NCBI GenBank assembly: GCA_913040765.1
Contig: CAJWIA010000042.1
Coordinates: 1 to 9,569 of the forward strand
Length of the DNA: 9,569 nt
Reading direction: 5' to 3'
Source of the DNA: an uncultured Anaerolineales bacterium
Lineage (GTDB): Bacteria; Chloroflexota; Anaerolineae; Anaerolineales; UBA11657
Positions 8,121 through 9,569 of this stretch are shown one piece after another. The translations under genes and the position numbers were made by a program. The stretch's first letter is position 1. The number at the start of each line of letters is the position of its first letter. Below the pieces are notes generated by a model. The model made no database searches, was not told where the DNA came from, and saw only the letters and a program-made list of their open reading frames with translations.

Positions 8121-8736
8121 AAACAACCTGAAATCTATCTCCGATCTATTTCTCGACCCAATCGACCAAGATAGCATTAATAAGGCCGTTGATACACTAC
8201 TGAGTAGCATAGGTGAAGATCCTAACCGACAAGGTCTACAAGGAACTCCTGATCGAATTTCCAGAATGTACACTGAAATTTTTGACGGTTATCGAACTGA
8301 CCCTGACATATTAATAAATGACGCATTATTTGACGTCAGCTATAACGAAATGGTTATAGTGAAAGACATCGCATACACCAGCATGTGTGAACATCACATG
8401 TTACCCTTTTTTGGCAGAGCACATGTAGCATATATACCTAATGGCAAAGTTATAGGATTAAGTAAGATCCCACGAATAGTTGATATGTTTGCGCACAGAC
8501 TGCAACTACAGGAAAAACTCACGATTCAAATAGCAGATTTTCTTGAAACAGCCCTCGAACCATTGGGAGTAGCAGTAGTAGTGGAAGGTTTACATCTATG
8601 CAGCATGATGAGGGGTGTCAAAAAAGCAAGTGCCCGTATGGTAACTAGTGCGATGAGACGCAATTTCCTTGAAAATAGACGTACCAGATCGGAATTCCTA
8701 GAACATCTGCAAAGATCTTCCAAGGATATGCTCTAA
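8113..8736 (+). CDS. folE: GTP cyclohydrolase I
   Basis: Converts GTP to 7,8-dihydroneopterin triphosphate and formate, the entry step for folate and tetrahydropterins; a cytoplasmic homodecamer. The 207 residues match the family. The first signature ends in SMCEHH (90-95), giving zinc ligands Cys92 and His95, with the third, Cys163, in [10 protein letters not shown] (160-169). The second signature is [18 protein letters not shown] (117-134), with His128 where most members have Arg. Substrate-site residues His94 and His161 are present. The ATG sits inside the end of folK (ATGTCTAA, 8-bp overlap), so translation is probably coupled. It is the last gene of the block; no convincing terminator hairpin follows before the next promoter region. 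Confidence 0.97.
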   Translation: MSKNNLKSISDLFLDPIDQDSINKAVDTLLSSIGEDPNRQGLQGTPDRISRMYTEIFDGYRTDPDILINDALFDVSYNEMVIVKDIAYTSMCEHHMLPFFGRAHVAYIPNGKVIGLSKIPRIVDMFAHRLQLQEKLTIQIADFLETALEPLGVAVVVEGLHLCSMMRGVKKASARMVTSAMRRNFLENRRTRSEFLEHLQRSSKDML

Positions 8737-8744
8737 CATACTGT

Positions 8745-8772
8745 TTGCACTGCTGCGGTATTAGTGTAAAAT
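8745..8772 (+). promoter_or_regulatory. possible sigma-70-type promoter for the riboswitch transcript
   Basis: TTGCAC (8745-8750) and TAAAAT (8767-8772) are separated by 16 bp. The -10 matches consensus at 5 of 6 positions, the -35 at only 3. Transcription would begin near 8779, some 20 bases before the aptamer, which is the expected geometry. Based on sequence only. Confidence 0.35.
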
Positions 8773-8800
8773 ACTACAAATTAAATATTGGAATAAGCAG

Positions 8801-8961
8801 TATAGGTGCCCAAACCCCCGGAAGGGAGGGCATAAAGGCGAAGCCGGTGCAAGTCCGGCGCTGACCCGCAACTGTAATCTAGGTAAAGCCAGCAATCTAG
8901 TAAGCCAGGTCGCCCGCCTATTATTGCGTTTTACATCCCTCGAGGCAACGGGAATGCAAAC
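8801..8961 (+). ncRNA. cobalamin riboswitch aptamer
   Basis: Binds a cobalamin and controls the downstream transport gene. The closing stem pairs 8802-8808 with 8915-8921. The core helix GCCGG (8843-8847) / CCGGC (8855-8859) encloses loop TGCAAGT, followed by GCTGACCCGCAACTGTAA (8860-8877), which is the canonical core. The B12 box reads AAGCCAGGTCGCCCGCC (8902-8918). Downstream, an interrupted hairpin pairs 8928-8939 with 8950-8961 and presents loop TCGAGGCAAC. The position matches P13, and its GGCA can pair with the UGC of the core loop, as in the L5-L13 kissing interaction. All the diagnostic blocks are in order and on the plus strand, just upstream of a BtuF-like gene. Confidence 0.95.
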
Positions 8962-8974
8962 ATGACTCGTCATG
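8961..8974 (+). repeat. short perfect palindrome between aptamer and terminator
   Basis: CATGACTCGTCATG (8961-8974) folds as five base pairs around a CTCG tetraloop. It starts on the last paired base of the P13-like hairpin and precedes the terminator by 6 bases. It may be part of the riboswitch expression platform or an isolated hairpin. Confidence 0.5.
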
Positions 8975-8980
8975 CACAAC

Positions 8981-9014
8981 AACCCTTCACCTTAATGGAT
9001 GAAAGGGTTTTTAT
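8981..9014 (+). terminator. Rho-independent terminator, likely the riboswitch expression platform
   Basis: AACCCTTCACC (8981-8991) pairs with 8997-9009 in an 11-bp stem with two bulged A residues (8999, 9004) and a five-base loop. A run of five T (9008-9012) and an AT-rich stretch follow. It lies between the aptamer and the btuF-like start, so cobalamin binding probably favours termination before the gene. The 3' arm also holds GAAAGGG, the only purine-rich site upstream of ATG 9024. Confidence 0.8.
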
Positions 9015-9024
9015 ATTCTTGTAA
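8995..9024 (+). CDS. possible 9-codon leader peptide
   Basis: ATG 8995 opens a nine-codon frame, MDERVFIFL, whose TAA (9022-9024) overlaps the btuF-like ATG as TAATG. The same junction couples genes at 3534 and 7216. The start lies in the loop and 3' arm of the terminator, so a ribosome here would melt that hairpin. There is no Shine-Dalgarno motif and so short a frame can easily arise by chance. Confidence 0.2.
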   Translation: MDERVFIFL

Positions 9025-9569
9025 TGACAACATCACCAAAATCAAATAGCTACTCAAAATTACTTTCTAAGATACTAATTACAATACTGATCTCATTGAT
9101 TATGTGTAGCTGCCAGAATATAGAGAGCTTACCAAAGCTAAACACATCTTCTCGCGAAGCTATGACTATAAGTGATAGCCTAGGAAGAGAAATTACAATT
9201 ATTGCTTCACCAGATAAAATTGTCAGTTTAGCAGCCTCAAACACAGAAATACTTTATGCTATAAATGCCGACACAACTCTAGTAGGACGTGATGAATATT
9301 CTGATTATCCAAAAGAAGCTCTCAAGATACAAAGCATAGGTAGTTTGTATCCTCAAGTCAACACTGAAGTAATAGTAAATCTACAGCCTGATTTAGTTCT
9401 AGCCGCTGGAATCACTAATCCTGATGACGTAACAGCATTAGAGAAACTTGGTCTCACTGTATTCACTACTAGTATTGCATCGGATCTCGATGATATATAT
9501 GAGGATATCATAAACATAGGTGTCATTACTGGGTACGCTAATAACGCAACCAATTTAGTCGAGACAATG
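9024..9569 (+). CDS. btuF: cobalamin ABC transporter substrate-binding lipoprotein, N-terminal 182 residues (3' end outside window)
   Basis: The frame is open from ATG 9024 to the end of the window. Residues 1-30 form a lipoprotein signal: lysines, a hydrophobic run ILITILISLI, then MCSC. Cys28 or Cys30 could be lipidated; MCSC with Ser at -1 is the better, though imperfect, lipobox. The mature part is a periplasmic-binding-protein type 2 fold (PF01497-like): DSLGREITI, then KIVSLAASNTEILYAI and EYSDYPKEA, which closely recall SLSPANTE and YSDYP of BtuF, then VIVNLQPDLVLAAG. A stop codon at 9000-9002 blocks any longer in-frame start. The cobalamin riboswitch directly upstream makes B12 the likely ligand rather than haem or a siderophore. 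BtuC and BtuD would be expected just past the window. Confidence 0.88.
   Translation, partial: MTTSPKSNSYSKLLSKILITILISLIMCSCQNIESLPKLNTSSREAMTISDSLGREITIIASPDKIVSLAASNTEILYAINADTTLVGRDEYSDYPKEALKIQSIGSLYPQVNTEVIVNLQPDLVLAAGITNPDDVTALEKLGLTVFTTSIASDLDDIYEDIINIGVITGYANNATNLVETM

Noticed and set aside
8737..8762. Hairpin after folE (ATACTG with CGGTAT) as a terminator
   Set aside because: Only six pairs including a wobble, a 12-base loop and no T-tract.
8765..8778. TGTA-N6-TACA palindrome as an operator
   Set aside because: Four-base arms in AT-rich sequence are expected by chance, and a riboswitch already accounts for regulation.
8761..8982. Minus-strand frame of 73 codons across the intergenic region
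   Set aside because: It is the reverse complement of the cobalamin aptamer, whose conserved blocks explain the sequence.
8999..9050. ATG at 8999 as an alternative start for the lipoprotein
   Set aside because: It is out of frame with the BtuF-like protein and reaches a stop after 16 codons.

Overview
The window is one plus-strand run of genes from an AT-rich bacterium. It encodes, in order: the 3' part of ilvD, a PYROXD2/phytoene-desaturase-like FAD oxidoreductase, a molybdenum hydroxylase made of two polypeptides, a pteridine-reductase-like SDR, a FolB/FolX-like protein, FolK, FolE, a cobalamin riboswitch and the start of a BtuF-like lipoprotein. Start codons almost all lack a Shine-Dalgarno motif. 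This style, with an AT-rich genome rich in xanthine-dehydrogenase-family enzymes, would fit a marine SAR202-type Chloroflexota (Dehalococcoidia). That placement is inference from gene content only and is not proven by the sequence.

Layout. 2-1018 is ilvD, cut at its 5' end by the window edge. 1093-2664 is the FAD amine-oxidase-fold oxidoreductase; a 10-bp inverted repeat spans its stop codon. 2716-8736 is a very tight six-gene block. Its junctions are TAATG (3534), ATGA (6476), TAATG (7216), a 5-bp gap (7585-7589) and an 8-bp overlap (8113-8120). It holds a CoxM-like flavin subunit, a fused [2Fe-2S]+molybdopterin subunit, the SDR, FolB/FolX, FolK and FolE. 8737-9023 is a 287-bp intergenic region with a possible promoter, a clear cobalamin aptamer and a Rho-independent terminator. 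9024-9569 is the 5' part of a btuF-like gene that runs off the window.

How the genes may work together. FolE makes dihydroneopterin triphosphate from GTP. FolB/FolX acts on the dihydroneopterin side chain, FolK pyrophosphorylates hydroxymethyl-dihydropterin, and the SDR resembles pteridine reductases (PTR1/FolM). These four form a pterin/folate module, translationally coupled to a molybdenum hydroxylase of unknown substrate. The coupling is the main novelty. The hydroxylase may act on a pterin or purine-like heterocycle, or the genes may simply be co-transcribed. Two proteins depart from family rules: the CoxM-like subunit has lost both glycine-rich FAD motifs, and the SDR has His at the catalytic Tyr position. 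The final unit is a conventional B12-repressed cobalamin uptake system.
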